Numbered from the stretch's first letter, positions 17,668-27,884 are shown. The stretch is 64,000 nt of DNA from Succinivibrio dextrinosolvens DSM 3072 (GCF_900167015.1 NZ_FUXX01000003.1:1-64000), one strand, 5' to 3'. The notes: a model not told the origin generated them from the letters alone. Numbers and translations: made by a program.

Positions 17668-19152
17668 ATGACACTAGTTCCAGTTCTCGTTTTTCTAGCT
17701 CTGATGATTATGATTGGCGTCTACGCCAAAAAAGATCTGAATAAGGCTGAAAATTTCAAAAAAGAGTATTTTGTTGCCAACCGTTCACTAGGCGGTATTG
17801 TTCTGGCAATGACACTGGTTGCAACCTATGGTTCTGTAAGCTCTTTCATCTCTGGTCCTGGTGTTGCCTGGAATCTTGGTTTTGGCTGGGTTGTATTTGC
17901 AGCACCTCAGATTATTACAGGCTTTCTGCTTTTAGGTCTGATTGGAAAAAGACTTGCATGCATCGGCAGAAAGATTGAAGCATACACTATTATTGATGTG
18001 ATTCACTACCGTTATGCAAACAAATCATTAACACTGCTCCTGTCCATCGTATTACTGATTTTCTTCACTGCCATGGTTGTAGGACAGTTTATCGGCGGTG
18101 CCCAGATTTTCACAGCTATTACAGGTCTTGATTATAAGCTGGGTCTTCTGATCTTTGCCTCAGTAACCGTAATCTACACCTCATCCGGATTCAAGGCTGT
18201 TGTTCTTACGGATACACTGTGTGCATTCCTGATGATAACCGGTATGATTACTCTTGGATATGTAATCATCAAGGATGGCGGCGGACTTGCCAACATCATG
18301 GAGGTTATAAGAAATACCAACGTCGGCGAAGATGGGATCTCAGCAAATCTTAAGGTTACAGCTAACGGAGCTCTTCCATATTCACTGCTGTTCTCCGCAT
18401 GGCTTTTGGTTGGATTCTACACAGTTGCCCTGCCTCAGTCAGCTGTAAGAGCCTTATCCTATAAAACTACCGGTGATCTGCACATGGCAATGTTTGTTGC
18501 AACAGTTGTCTGCGGTGCACTTATGATCGGTATGACCTTGTTAGGAGTACTGTCACGAGGTGTTATTCAGCAGCTGCCTGAAAATGGTACTGATGCGGTT
18601 ATTCCTGTTCTGATAGCTACTCATATGCATCCGATTCTGGCTGGAATAACCATTATCGGACCGCTAGCTGCAACCATGAGTACAGTAAGCTCACTTCTGA
18701 TTTCAGCATCATCAGCAGTAGTTTCTGACATCTACTCTCAGCTTAATGATAAAAAAGAGGACAAGAAGGATAAAATTAGTGCAAACAATAAGTTTGTGAC
18801 AATTTTTATTACTTCATTCATCGGTTTTATTGCTATCCTATTAGCAATGTATCCACAGGATATTGTAGTGTGGGTTAACCTGTTTGCCTTCGGCGGACTT
18901 GAATCTGCATTCCTCTGGCCTCTGGTTCTTGGACTATTCTGGAAGAAAATGAATGCCGGCGGAGCTCTGCTTGGAATCATATTCGGTCTGGGAATTTATA
19001 CAATGTGTATGGCAACCGGCTTTAAATTCATGTCATTCCATAATATTGTAATTGGAACAGCCTGCGGACTTGTATTCAGTATTATTGGAAGCTATATCTT
19101 CCCTGATACCGCAAAAGAAAGATTAAAAGTATTCTTCCCACACAAGATTTAA
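17668..19152 (+). CDS. panF: Sodium/pantothenate symporter
   Basis: A sodium-coupled importer of pantothenate (vitamin B5, the CoA precursor) of the sodium:solute symporter family. The 494-residue protein has about 13 helices and PanF-like features: the N-terminal YFVANRSLGGIVLAMTLVATYGS stretch with ATYGSVSSFISGPG, and the family signature region around GLIGKRLACIGRKIEAYTIID. The upstream yhdT neighbour supports the pantothenate assignment over other SSS transporters. Length agrees with E. coli PanF (483). Confidence 0.93.
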   Translation: MTLVPVLVFLALMIMIGVYAKKDLNKAENFKKEYFVANRSLGGIVLAMTLVATYGSVSSFISGPGVAWNLGFGWVVFAAPQIITGFLLLGLIGKRLACIGRKIEAYTIIDVIHYRYANKSLTLLLSIVLLIFFTAMVVGQFIGGAQIFTAITGLDYKLGLLIFASVTVIYTSSGFKAVVLTDTLCAFLMITGMITLGYVIIKDGGGLANIMEVIRNTNVGEDGISANLKVTANGALPYSLLFSAWLLVGFYTVALPQSAVRALSYKTTGDLHMAMFVATVVCGALMIGMTLLGVLSRGVIQQLPENGTDAVIPVLIATHMHPILAGITIIGPLAATMSTVSSLLISASSAVVSDIYSQLNDKKEDKKDKISANNKFVTIFITSFIGFIAILLAMYPQDIVVWVNLFAFGGLESAFLWPLVLGLFWKKMNAGGALLGIIFGLGIYTMCMATGFKFMSFHNIVIGTACGLVFSIIGSYIFPDTAKERLKVFFPHKI

Positions 19153-19176
19153 AATAATAATAAATTAGGATAAAAC

Positions 19177-20409
19177 ATGAACTGGAAAGTTGTATTAGCT
19201 CTGATGGTAACTTTTGCTTTAATGATGAGCTCAAGTTATACCATGCTGATACCGTTTCTTCCTCTGTATATGCAGAATGAGCTTAATGCCACCAGCGATG
19301 AAATCGCCATGTGGTCTGGCTTTACCTTCTCCATTACGTTTGCCGTAAGTGCGTTCATGTCTCCAATCTGGGGAAAGCTGTCTGATAAGATGGGCAAAAA
19401 ACCTATGATTATCAGATCAAGTATTCTTTTATCCATTACCTATTTTCTCGGCGGTATCGTTACCAATCCATTTGAACTGTTTTTAGTAAGAGCCTTTCAG
19501 GGTATTGCAGCAGGATTATGGCCGGCATGTCTTGTAATGATCTCTGCCTACACTCCAAAGAATAAGCTTGGTTTAAGCATGGGTCTTATGCAGAGTGCAA
19601 ACATCTGCGGCGGTATTTTAGGACCTCTGTTCGGAGGAATTCTTGCCACTTCCTTTGGCATGAGAAATTCCTTTTTTATCGGTTCAACTGCCCTCTTAGC
19701 CATATGCCTTCTAAGTATCTTTATTCTAAAAGAGCCACCTGCAGACAAAGAGATTAAGAAAACCGACAGAAAGACAGTTTCAGCCATGGACTGTCTAAAG
19801 AACATCAACATCATCATTCTGCTTTTATGTGTCTGTCTTACTAATTTTGCCATTATGGAGATTCAGCCAATCATGGCTCTGTACGTACAGAGTATGGCAG
19901 AAAATGCAGAAAACGCAGTCCTGCTATCAGGTCTGATCCTCTCATCTGGAGGTCTGGCTGGTGCAATAGCATCTCCATTCTGGGGAAAAACCGGACAGAA
20001 AAAAGGCTTTGCAAAAACCATAACAGTTGCCTTTCTTTTCGCAGGTTTCATGCTGACTATGCAGGGTATACCCGATAATCTTATTATCTTCGGTGCAATT
20101 CAGTTTATCTGTGGTCTTGGCTTCTCAGGTATATTCCCATCAGCAAACTCAATATTAGTACTGATTACCCCAGCCTCATCAAGAGGTATCGGCTTTGGTC
20201 TTATGGCATCTGCTCAGATGCTGGGAGGCGCTTTAGGCCCAATTATAGGCAGTATTATCGTAACTTTAACCTCATACAGCTATGTCTATGTATTTTCAGG
20301 AATTCTTATGCTGTGCATGGGATTATATATACTGTTTTTTGCTCCTGAATCCTTCAAAAAGGCAGCCAATCAGGTCAAGGTTACTGATATTACGGCAAAA
20401 CAGGATTAG
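19177..20409 (+). CDS. MFS efflux transporter, MdtG/multidrug-like (first of two)
   Basis: A 410-residue 12-helix major facilitator of the DHA1 drug:proton antiporter type. It shows the motif A-like WGKLSDKMGKKP (between helices 2 and 3) and a motif C-like helix with GGILGPLFGG. The C-half repeats motif A as WGKTGQKKGFAKT. Its substrate is unknown. TAGGA precedes the ATG. The next gene, 11 bp downstream, encodes a close paralogue, so the pair arose by tandem duplication. Confidence 0.88.
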   Translation: MNWKVVLALMVTFALMMSSSYTMLIPFLPLYMQNELNATSDEIAMWSGFTFSITFAVSAFMSPIWGKLSDKMGKKPMIIRSSILLSITYFLGGIVTNPFELFLVRAFQGIAAGLWPACLVMISAYTPKNKLGLSMGLMQSANICGGILGPLFGGILATSFGMRNSFFIGSTALLAICLLSIFILKEPPADKEIKKTDRKTVSAMDCLKNINIIILLLCVCLTNFAIMEIQPIMALYVQSMAENAENAVLLSGLILSSGGLAGAIASPFWGKTGQKKGFAKTITVAFLFAGFMLTMQGIPDNLIIFGAIQFICGLGFSGIFPSANSILVLITPASSRGIGFGLMASAQMLGGALGPIIGSIIVTLTSYSYVYVFSGILMLCMGLYILFFAPESFKKAANQVKVTDITAKQD

Positions 20410-20420
20410 GGCTTATAACC

Positions 20421-21620
20421 ATGCAAAGTTCAGTTTTTACCTTAATTCTGCTTTATCTGAATGTATTTATAATAAGCAGCTCAAATACCTTTGTTCTGCC
20501 ATTTCTACCTGTATATCTCAAGCAGGATTTAAACTGTGTAAGCTCTGATCTGGCTTTATATACTACTCTGTGCTATTCAGTAACCTTTGTGGTCAATATC
20601 TTTATTTCTCCTGTCTGGGGACATTTTGCTGATAAATTCGGAAAGAAAAAGATGCTGATTAGAGTATCATTCATTCTTTTTCTATCCTACCTGTGCGCAT
20701 ATCTTGCAACCACACCTCTAATGCTGTGTCTTGCTCGAGCCGTGCAGGGCTTTGCCTGTGGTATGATGCCCGCAATTATGGCTTTTACAAGCTCTTTAAC
20801 CTCAGATCATAAAAAGACACAGATAAGAATCGGCTATGTACAGAGTATCAATCTTTTAGGAACCATTATTGGTCCAGCCTTTGGCGGTATCATGGCTGAA
20901 TTTATGGGTGTAAGAGACAGCTATCTGTGCATTTTTATACTGGTGGCTTTGATCTGTGTCATCAATATAGTGTTATTAAGTGAGCCTCCAAAGCATATTC
21001 AGCATAGTGAGGACAGTGAGATTATTCCAATCTTTGGCATATTAAAGGATCCGATTATAGTTTCACTATGCAGCTGTATTGTGATCAATTCAGCGGTAAT
21101 CATGATGGTTGTTCCTATTCTTGCAGATTATGTAGAAAGTATGACCACCTTTGAAGAACCGCTGGCTCTATCAGGCTTAATCTTCTCTCTAAGCGGAATA
21201 GCCGGAGTTCTGGCATCTCCTTTATGGTCAAAGTTTGGCTCTGAGAAAGGATTTTTAAAGGTCCTGATGTTAAGCTCTCTGGGAGCTTCCATCGCCTATC
21301 TGCTTCAGTATCACATGAGCAGCATTCTGATGTTCAGTATGATGCAGTTTGTTTTCGGTTTATGTATCTGTGCCACCATTCCGGCAGCAAATTCCATTAC
21401 TGCAAAACACATCAGTCACACTAGTCAGACCAAGGCATTCTCTGTTCTATACAGTGCATCTCAATGTGGAAACATCCTAGGTCCTGTTATCAGTACAGCT
21501 GTTGTGACGATATTTGGACCAAGGCAGGTTTTCGGGCTTGCCTCTGCACTATTATTTATCATTTTTTCTTATTTATTTATGGTTTATCACATTAGAAAAA
21601 ATGATAAAAAATCTTCTTGA
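20421..21620 (+). CDS. MFS efflux transporter, paralogue of the preceding gene
   Basis: A 399-residue 12-helix DHA1-type transporter. It shares with its neighbour the start (SSNTFVLPFLPVYL versus SSYTMLIPFLPLYM), motif A (WGHFADKFGKKKM) and motif C (GTIIGPAFGG). Yet much of the loop sequence has diverged, so it is not a recent copy. The two may form a heteromeric or redundant efflux system. Co-transcribed with the first copy. Confidence 0.86.
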   Translation: MQSSVFTLILLYLNVFIISSSNTFVLPFLPVYLKQDLNCVSSDLALYTTLCYSVTFVVNIFISPVWGHFADKFGKKKMLIRVSFILFLSYLCAYLATTPLMLCLARAVQGFACGMMPAIMAFTSSLTSDHKKTQIRIGYVQSINLLGTIIGPAFGGIMAEFMGVRDSYLCIFILVALICVINIVLLSEPPKHIQHSEDSEIIPIFGILKDPIIVSLCSCIVINSAVIMMVVPILADYVESMTTFEEPLALSGLIFSLSGIAGVLASPLWSKFGSEKGFLKVLMLSSLGASIAYLLQYHMSSILMFSMMQFVFGLCICATIPAANSITAKHISHTSQTKAFSVLYSASQCGNILGPVISTAVVTIFGPRQVFGLASALLFIIFSYLFMVYHIRKNDKKSS

Positions 21621-21624
21621 TTTT

Positions 21625-21649
21625 CTTAATAGAAATTACTACTATTAAG
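21625..21649. repeat. Inverted repeat after the MFS pair
   Basis: CTTAATAG, 9-nt spacer, CTATTAAG immediately after the second MFS stop. There is no T-run, so it is either a weak terminator or part of the upstream control region of perR. Confidence 0.4.
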
Positions 21650-21775
21650 ATAGTCTCAATAATAAACATATTGTATATAAACAAATTTTTGCATTAAAAA
21701 GAACAGTTATGTTTATTATTTTTAACAATACCAACTTAACAAAATTACGTTTATTTACTTTATTAACAAAAATAT

Positions 21776-21796
21776 GTCTTTATACTAAGTAAAGAC
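21776..21796. promoter_or_regulatory. Interrupted palindrome at the perR promoter, candidate operator
   Basis: GTCTTTA, spacer TACTAAG, TAAAGAC is a perfect 7-7-7 inverted repeat. A TATACT at 21781-21786, a possible -10 box, lies within it, and the site is 36 bp before the perR start. A repressor bound here would block transcription, so self-regulation by PerR is plausible. It does not closely resemble the Bacillus Per box. Confidence 0.5.
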
Positions 21797-21832
21797 AAAA
21801 GATGAAAATAATACAGATAGGATTCACCATTT

Positions 21833-22228
21833 ATGCTACAGCGAAGAAACAGTAAACAGCGTAACGTGATAAGAGAATATCTTTGCGGACGAATTGATCA
21901 TCCTACCGCAGAAAAGCTATATAACGAAATTAAAGAAGAATATCCAAAGATGTCTTTGGGTACAGTTTACCGTAATCTGATGTTCTTAAACGAGATCGGA
22001 GAAATCCAGGCGATTGAAGTTGGAGACGGAATCACACACTTTGATCCAAATCCTCAACCTCATGCACATTTCTACTGTAAAAAGTGTAAACAGGTTAGCG
22101 ATATTTTCATTGAAGACTACAATAAAGTTATGTCTATATTTGCAAATCAGACAAATAACGAAATAGAAAAGTGCAATGTCTTTTTAGAAGGCGTATGCGA
22201 ACTTTGCAAAAATAAGACTGACGCATAA
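21833..22228 (+). CDS. perR: PerR-type peroxide-sensing repressor (Fur family)
   Basis: A 131-residue Fur-family regulator. Counted residue by residue, its metal ligands H23, D71, H77, H79 and D90 and zinc cysteines C82, C85, C122 and C125 fall at the same spacings as B. subtilis PerR (H37, D85, H91, H93, D104; C96, C99, C136, C139), a constant offset of 14. The Asp at position 90 is the PerR-type residue, where Fur has Glu. The winged helix is in the N-terminal half (HPTAEKLYNEIKEEYP, SLGTVYRNL). In the family, metal-catalysed oxidation of the His ligands by peroxide releases DNA. The next gene is rubrerythrin, a typical PerR target. Confidence 0.88.
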   Translation: MLQRRNSKQRNVIREYLCGRIDHPTAEKLYNEIKEEYPKMSLGTVYRNLMFLNEIGEIQAIEVGDGITHFDPNPQPHAHFYCKKCKQVSDIFIEDYNKVMSIFANQTNNEIEKCNVFLEGVCELCKNKTDA

Positions 22229-22238
22229 GAATTCAGCT

Positions 22239-22269
22239 CTGTATTTATAGAAACGGAGTGTAAATACAG
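22239..22269 (+). terminator. Hairpin between perR and rubrerythrin
   Basis: CTGTATTTA and TAAATACAG form a perfect 9-bp stem with a 13-nt loop, 11 bp after the perR stop. No T-run follows, so it may be a partial terminator, an RNA processing site or an operator for the rubrerythrin promoter. Confidence 0.4.
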
Positions 22270-22328
22270 ATATATAAATAACTCCACACACATGCTTAAC
22301 TTATTCATTTTCGACTAAGGAGAATACT

Positions 22329-22982
22329 ATGTCATTTGTTTGCACAAAATGCGGCTATGTACACGATGGTCCAGAGGCTCCAGAAGAGTGCCCAATCTGC
22401 CACGCTAAAAATGTTTTTGTAGAGCAGAAGGATAACACTAAAAAAGGCAATAAATACGCTGGAACAAAGACAGAAAAGAACCTTCAGGATGCTTTTGCAG
22501 GTGAATCACAGGCTCGCAACAAGTATACCTATTTTGCATCTGTTGCCAAGAAGGCAGGATACGAGCAGATTGCAGAGTTATTCCTAAAGACTGCTGACAA
22601 CGAGAAAGAACACGCTAAGATGTGGTTCAAAGAGTTAGGCGGTATCGGTTCAACCGAGGAAAACCTGCTTGCAGCTGCAGAAGGTGAAAACTACGAGTGG
22701 ACCGATATGTACGATCAGATGGCAAAGGATGCAGAGTCAGAAGGCTTCCCTGAGCTTGCTGCAAAATTCCGCGGTGTTGCTGCAATTGAAAAGCGTCACG
22801 AGGAAAGATACCGCAAGCTTTTACAGAACGTAAAGGCAAAAGAAGTATTCGAGAAATCAGGTGTTACTGTATGGGAATGCCGTAACTGCGGTCATATTGT
22901 GGTTGGCACCAAGGCTCCAGAGCTATGCCCTGTATGTAATCATCCACAGAGCTACTTTGAAGTTCACACAGATAATTTCTAG
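22329..22982 (+). CDS. rbr: Rubrerythrin with rubredoxin-like domains at both ends
   Basis: A cytoplasmic diiron peroxidase that removes hydrogen peroxide in anaerobes. The 217-residue protein has an N-terminal rubredoxin-like FeCys4 site (C5, C8, C21, C24), a central ferritin-like four-helix domain with the carboxylate ligands in [22 protein letters not shown] and EKRHEERY, and a C-terminal rubredoxin-like site (C185, C188, C201, C204). Classical rubrerythrin has only the C-terminal one. 'Reverse' rubrerythrin has only the N-terminal one, so this is a double form. It follows perR by 100 bp and is probably PerR-controlled. AAGGAG precedes the start. Confidence 0.93.
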   Translation: MSFVCTKCGYVHDGPEAPEECPICHAKNVFVEQKDNTKKGNKYAGTKTEKNLQDAFAGESQARNKYTYFASVAKKAGYEQIAELFLKTADNEKEHAKMWFKELGGIGSTEENLLAAAEGENYEWTDMYDQMAKDAESEGFPELAAKFRGVAAIEKRHEERYRKLLQNVKAKEVFEKSGVTVWECRNCGHIVVGTKAPELCPVCNHPQSYFEVHTDNF

Positions 22983-23006
22983 TTTCAAAATTTAAGCACT
23001 AATAAA

Positions 23007-23038
23007 AAGGGAGCCTCAGGGCTCCCTTCTTCGTTTTC
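23007..23038. terminator. Bidirectional terminator between rubrerythrin and uraA
   Basis: AAGGGAGCC, loop TCAG, GGCTCCCTT is a 9-bp GC-rich stem followed by CTTCGTTTT on the plus strand. On the minus strand it is followed by TTTTTATT, so it can end both convergent genes. Confidence 0.9.
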
Positions 23039-23049
23039 TGAATTCAATC

Positions 23050-24249
23050 CTAGTTTCTGCCTCTTGGCAGCACAAGATTCAGAACTACGGCAACAATTGA
23101 TGATAAACCGATTCCGGTGAACATAAATGAACCGTAACCTAAAGCTGCGCCACCGATACCCATGGTTAAGGTAACACTGACAATAATAAGATTACGAGTC
23201 TTGTTCATATCAACACTCTTCTGAACCATGCTCTGAATACCAACAGATGCGATGCTTCCGAACAGAAGCAGCATGATTCCGCCTAAAACTGCAGGTGGGA
23301 TACTCTGCAGCACAGCTGAGAGCTTGCCGAATACTGAGAATACCAGAGCGGTAACAGCTGCAATACGGATAACCTGAGGATGACTTACTCTTGTAATCTG
23401 AATTGCACCGGTAACCTCTGAGTAGGTGGTAACTGGAGGGCCGCCTAAGAATGAAGCAACCAGACAGGCAAGACCGTCACCGAACATGGTACGGTGCAGA
23501 CCTGGATCAGCAATAAAATCCTTTTTAGCCACAGCACTGATTACATATACGTCACCGATATGCTCGATAACAGGAGCGATAGCTACAGGAATCATAAAGA
23601 CAAATGGTTCCCAGGCAAACTCAGGCAGATGGAAATTAGAGATACTGCCAGGAAGCGCAAACCAAGGAGCCTCTTTTACAGCAGTAAAATCAACAACTCC
23701 CATATAGACAGCACATGCATAGCCAACAATGATTCCGCAGATTACAGGGAATAACTGAAGCATACCGCGGCAGTAGGTTAAAACCACGATTGCAGTGGCA
23801 AGTGAAATAATTGCCAGAGTCCAGTTGGTCTTAGCCATATCCACACCGGCACCACTTAGGGATAAACCAATAAGGATAATGATAGGGCCAATTACAACAG
23901 GAGGGAAAATACGGGTCAGAACACGTTTACCCTGCCACTTGATTAAAAATGAAATGCCAAAGTAAACACAGGCTACAGCTGATATACCGGCAATAGTTCC
24001 TGGCATGCCCCACTCCTTTGTGGCAGCAATGATAGGAGCAATAAATGCAAAACTAGAGCCCAAAAAAATAGGTACTTTACCACCAGTCACCAAGTGAAAG
24101 AGTAAAGTACCTATTCCAGCTGTAAACAGCGCCGTTGCGGGATCAAGTCCAACGAGAAGTGGGACTAATACTGTCGAGCCAAAAGCAACAAACAGAAATT
24201 GAATTCCAATCACTGTTTTTTTGGCCGCAGAGAGTTGTATCTCATCCAT
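23050..24249 (-). CDS. uraA: Uracil/xanthine permease of the NCS2 family
   Basis: An inner-membrane proton-coupled uracil importer. The 399-residue protein has the NCS2 14-helix pattern. The QFLFVAFGSTVLVPLLVGLDPATALFTAGIGTL start and the FLGSSFAFIAPI segment are UraA-like. The conserved EHIGDVYVIS (substrate-binding Glu) and GLACLVASFLGGPPVTTYSEVTGAI follow. The length is a little below E. coli UraA (429). A single-gene unit. No upp or pyr gene is in the window. Confidence 0.9.
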   Translation of the reverse strand: MDEIQLSAAKKTVIGIQFLFVAFGSTVLVPLLVGLDPATALFTAGIGTLLFHLVTGGKVPIFLGSSFAFIAPIIAATKEWGMPGTIAGISAVACVYFGISFLIKWQGKRVLTRIFPPVVIGPIIILIGLSLSGAGVDMAKTNWTLAIISLATAIVVLTYCRGMLQLFPVICGIIVGYACAVYMGVVDFTAVKEAPWFALPGSISNFHLPEFAWEPFVFMIPVAIAPVIEHIGDVYVISAVAKKDFIADPGLHRTMFGDGLACLVASFLGGPPVTTYSEVTGAIQITRVSHPQVIRIAAVTALVFSVFGKLSAVLQSIPPAVLGGIMLLLFGSIASVGIQSMVQKSVDMNKTRNLIIVSVTLTMGIGGAALGYGSFMFTGIGLSSIVAVVLNLVLPRGRN

Positions 24250-24370
24250 AATTTGAGTCGTCTCTGTTAGTTAAGTGAAAAAAATTTTTGCATATTATGT
24301 CAGAAATCACATTAGTTTTGAAGAATAATTTTCGTTTTATGACAGCACAGACTTTACACGATTCTCAAGA

Positions 24371-26431
24371 ATGTATATAAGCACACATTTAGACATAAAA
24401 AAGTGTAAAATAAGTGCGTCAAAAATTACTCAAGAAAAGATAAATAACATACTGATTATCATGCACATTATCAATAAACTAAAACTCAACTGCAGTATTC
24501 TTCCAATTCTGGTATTCATCGCAATTTCCATTGTTATCTTTACACTGTTCAGAGCAGGACTTGTAATCTGGAAATTCTCAGACTGCCAGGATTCTTTAGG
24601 TCACATCTTTTTTTATGGATTAAGATATGACATCTCCATAAACTGCTCAATGTTCGCACCTATTTTTCTAATAAGTCTTCTGTGCGCTTTTGCAGGTAAA
24701 ACCCCAAGGGCAATAGTCGTACTTCAGAAATATTACCTGCCTGTAGTTGTTTCCATACAGCTGTTTGTTGAGCTGACCACTATCCCATTTATTCTTGAAT
24801 ACGGTGTAAGACCTAACAGACTGTATATTGAATATCTGATTTATCCAAAAGAAGTTATGAGCATGCTTTTAAACGGACATATTGTTGAGTCCATAGTATG
24901 CGTACTTCTTACAGCAGTAGGATTCTATTTCCTCTTTAAGCTTTCATCAAAGCTGCATGAGGGGTATACAAATGTATCCCGAAAACTTAATGCACTAATC
25001 TTTTTAGTTACAATGATTCTGGTACCTTTAGGATTAAGAGGTACTCTGACTCATAAGCCATTAAATCCATCAAATGCAAGCTTCAGCAATACACCTTTAG
25101 TTAATACTATTCCTCCAAATTCAAGCTTTACAGCATTCTATGCCATCAGACATATGAATATTGATGAAGTTAACCGTTCCCAGATCTATTCATTTGATAC
25201 TGTAGAGAATGTACTGAATAACCTTAAGTACCTCTCAACAAGAGAGCTTCCTGAAGTCACTGATGATAAATGCCCTATCAATCAGGTAATTACCCCTACC
25301 TACAGACAGGATAAGAAAAGAAATGTTGTAATCATTCTTGAGGAAAGTCTGGGTGCCAGATATGTAGAATCACTGGGAGGCGAGCCGGTTTCACCAAACC
25401 TTGAAAAGCTCAAGGAAGAAGGCTGGTGGTTTGAGAGAATGTACGCAACCGGACACAGATCAGTAAGAGGTATTGAGGCTGTTACCGCAAGCTTTCCATC
25501 AGGACCACTTGCAAGTCAGGTTAAGCTTGATCACCCTAACGGACTTACAACCATTGCCAATGTTTACGCAAAGCTTGGATACTCAACTTCATTCATCTAC
25601 GGTGGAGAGAGTCATTTTGACGGCATGAGAACCTATTTCTTCAACAATGGTGTTCAGGAAATCATTGAGCAGAAGGATTATGATAATCCACAATATGTTG
25701 CCTCATGGGGTGTTTCAGATGAGGATCTGTTCAAAAAGGCAAACGAGTTCTTTGTTAACAAGTCAAAGAATGATGAGCCATTCTGCTCTCTTGTTTTCAC
25801 AAGTTCCTTCCACGATCCTTTTGATATTCCTGAGGGTAAGGTTAAACTGCCTGAGTCTGTAAAAACTGATGATCCAAAGAGACTTTCCGCTGCCATGTAT
25901 GCAGACTATGCCTTAGGTAAATTCTTTGAGACGGCTAAAAAAGAGGATTACTACAAGGATACTGTATTTATCGTGATTGCAGATCATGACTCACGAGTCA
26001 GAGGAACAGATACCTTCCCGTTTACAAACTTCTCTATTCCAGCTCTCATCATCAGTCCTGATGTAAAACCAGTCAAGGATAAGAGGGTTGTAAGTCAGAT
26101 TGATATCTTCCCAACCCTGCTGTCATTAACCGGAGTTTCAGGAGAGTTTCCAATCGTAGGTCAGGATCTTACAAAGGATGAAATCACTCAGAGAGCTATT
26201 ATCGCCTATAACGAGATTTTCGGATACTACAACGGTAAAACACTTACTCTTTTAGAGCCTTCAAGACTTCGAGAATATCCTGTTCTCGAGCTGAATGCCC
26301 TGGGAGCACCTGTTAAGCGAGAAGGAAATGACTACAGTAAGGAGATAAGTTACCTCAATACAGCCATAACAATCTTTGAGAAGGATTACGGAAGCATTAA
26401 GTGCGTAAAGCATCTCGAGCAGAATAAGTAA
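24371..26431 (+). CDS. LtaS/OpgB-like membrane sulfatase-fold phosphoglycerol (or phosphoethanolamine) transferase
   Basis: A 686-residue inner-membrane protein: five predicted helices (about 35-235), then a large periplasmic alkaline-phosphatase-fold domain (about 315-610). The metal-binding start NVVIILEESLGARYVESLGG and the late ADHDSRVRG are typical. The nucleophile loop reads ATGHRSVRGIEA, with Ser at a position where several relatives seem to have Thr. ATG 24461, giving 656 residues, is an alternative start because the first 30 residues are hydrophilic. In Gram-negatives such enzymes modify osmoregulated glucans or lipids with phosphoglycerol. A terminator follows; it stands alone. Confidence 0.8.
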   Translation: MYISTHLDIKKCKISASKITQEKINNILIIMHIINKLKLNCSILPILVFIAISIVIFTLFRAGLVIWKFSDCQDSLGHIFFYGLRYDISINCSMFAPIFLISLLCAFAGKTPRAIVVLQKYYLPVVVSIQLFVELTTIPFILEYGVRPNRLYIEYLIYPKEVMSMLLNGHIVESIVCVLLTAVGFYFLFKLSSKLHEGYTNVSRKLNALIFLVTMILVPLGLRGTLTHKPLNPSNASFSNTPLVNTIPPNSSFTAFYAIRHMNIDEVNRSQIYSFDTVENVLNNLKYLSTRELPEVTDDKCPINQVITPTYRQDKKRNVVIILEESLGARYVESLGGEPVSPNLEKLKEEGWWFERMYATGHRSVRGIEAVTASFPSGPLASQVKLDHPNGLTTIANVYAKLGYSTSFIYGGESHFDGMRTYFFNNGVQEIIEQKDYDNPQYVASWGVSDEDLFKKANEFFVNKSKNDEPFCSLVFTSSFHDPFDIPEGKVKLPESVKTDDPKRLSAAMYADYALGKFFETAKKEDYYKDTVFIVIADHDSRVRGTDTFPFTNFSIPALIISPDVKPVKDKRVVSQIDIFPTLLSLTGVSGEFPIVGQDLTKDEITQRAIIAYNEIFGYYNGKTLTLLEPSRLREYPVLELNALGAPVKREGNDYSKEISYLNTAITIFEKDYGSIKCVKHLEQNK

Positions 26432-26439
26432 CACAAATC

Positions 26440-26463
26440 AGGGAGCCCAAAGCTCCCTTTTTT
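26440..26463 (+). terminator. Terminator after the LtaS-like gene
   Basis: AGGGAGC, loop CCAAA, GCTCCCT followed by TTTTTT; stem of 7 bp, 9 bp after the stop codon. Confidence 0.9.
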
Positions 26464-26520
26464 ATGTATTCTGTCGTAGTACTGACTAAAGATAAGACTT
26501 AAGAAAAACAGACAGGATCA

Positions 26521-26546
26521 AAAAAGGACTCCGAAGAGTCCCTTTT
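26521..26546 (-). terminator. Terminator of the adk/secreted-protein unit with UUCG loop
   Basis: On the minus strand GGACTC, loop TTCG, GAGTCC is followed by six T. The UUCG tetraloop makes a very stable hairpin. It ends the transcript carrying the secreted hypothetical gene. Confidence 0.9.
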
Positions 26547-26562
26547 GAACATAAAGAAATAA

Positions 26563-27126
26563 TTAAGACTGAGAATCAAGGAATTTGATAAACTCTTCTA
26601 AAGAAGCCTCGGTATCAGCATTTCTGCCTGAAATAACAAGCATAGCCAAAGCACCTGGCTCACCATAGATAATAGTTTCCAGATTCTCTTCAGAGCATTC
26701 AAAACTCCAGGCACCTTCTATAAGATTAGAATGTACTGGCAACGCACAGTTCATCTGTAAAGCGGCAACTCTTGCATAAGCCTCAGCAGTTGAATCAACA
26801 CCGCGAGTCTTCTCCAGATTGGTTACACTTATGGCAAGTTTTGAATCTGAGCTCAGGTAACTTAAAGAGTTATCTACGCTTGGATTTGGCTTTACAGTCC
26901 AGCCGAAAGGACAAGGATAAACGTTCTCTGCCTCACCTGCAGCTACATGATAAGTATTAGAGAACTGATCCTTACCTGACTGATTCTTTACCACCTTGTA
27001 GGTAGTAACATTCTCAACAGTGCGAGATGTAACAGTATCGTTGATTTCGGTAGCCGCGTTTGCCATCATGAATGGAACAAGACAGCAGCCTGCGATGATA
27101 CTTTTTGTTAAAATGCTCTTTGTCAT
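26563..27126 (-). CDS. Secreted hypothetical protein
   Basis: A 187-residue protein that I do not recognise. A signal peptide is clear (about 1-25, ending MANA before ATEIND). The mature part has three cysteines after the signal (about C78, C129 and C147) and mixed alpha/beta character, likely a compact periplasmic domain. It begins five bases after the adk stop on the same strand, so it is probably co-transcribed. The link to adenylate kinase is likely positional and not functional. Confidence 0.65.
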   Translation of the reverse strand: MTKSILTKSIIAGCCLVPFMMANAATEINDTVTSRTVENVTTYKVVKNQSGKDQFSNTYHVAAGEAENVYPCPFGWTVKPNPSVDNSLSYLSSDSKLAISVTNLEKTRGVDSTAEAYARVAALQMNCALPVHSNLIEGAWSFECSEENLETIIYGEPGALAMLVISGRNADTEASLEEFIKFLDSQS

Positions 27127-27131
27127 AAATC

Positions 27132-27785
<654 letters not shown>

Positions 27786-27856
27786 TTAATCCTCAATAAA
27801 AAATAAAAAGTGTTTTCAATTATAGCATGTATGCACTGTAATCATTACAGCACACA

Positions 27857-27884
27857 CAAAAAAGCTCCGACCAGCGGAGCTTTT
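27857..27884 (-). terminator. Terminator of htpG
   Basis: Minus strand AAAAGCTCCG, loop CTGGT, CGGAGCTTTTTT: stem of 9-10 bp with six T, ten bases after the htpG stop. It separates htpG from adk. Confidence 0.9.
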
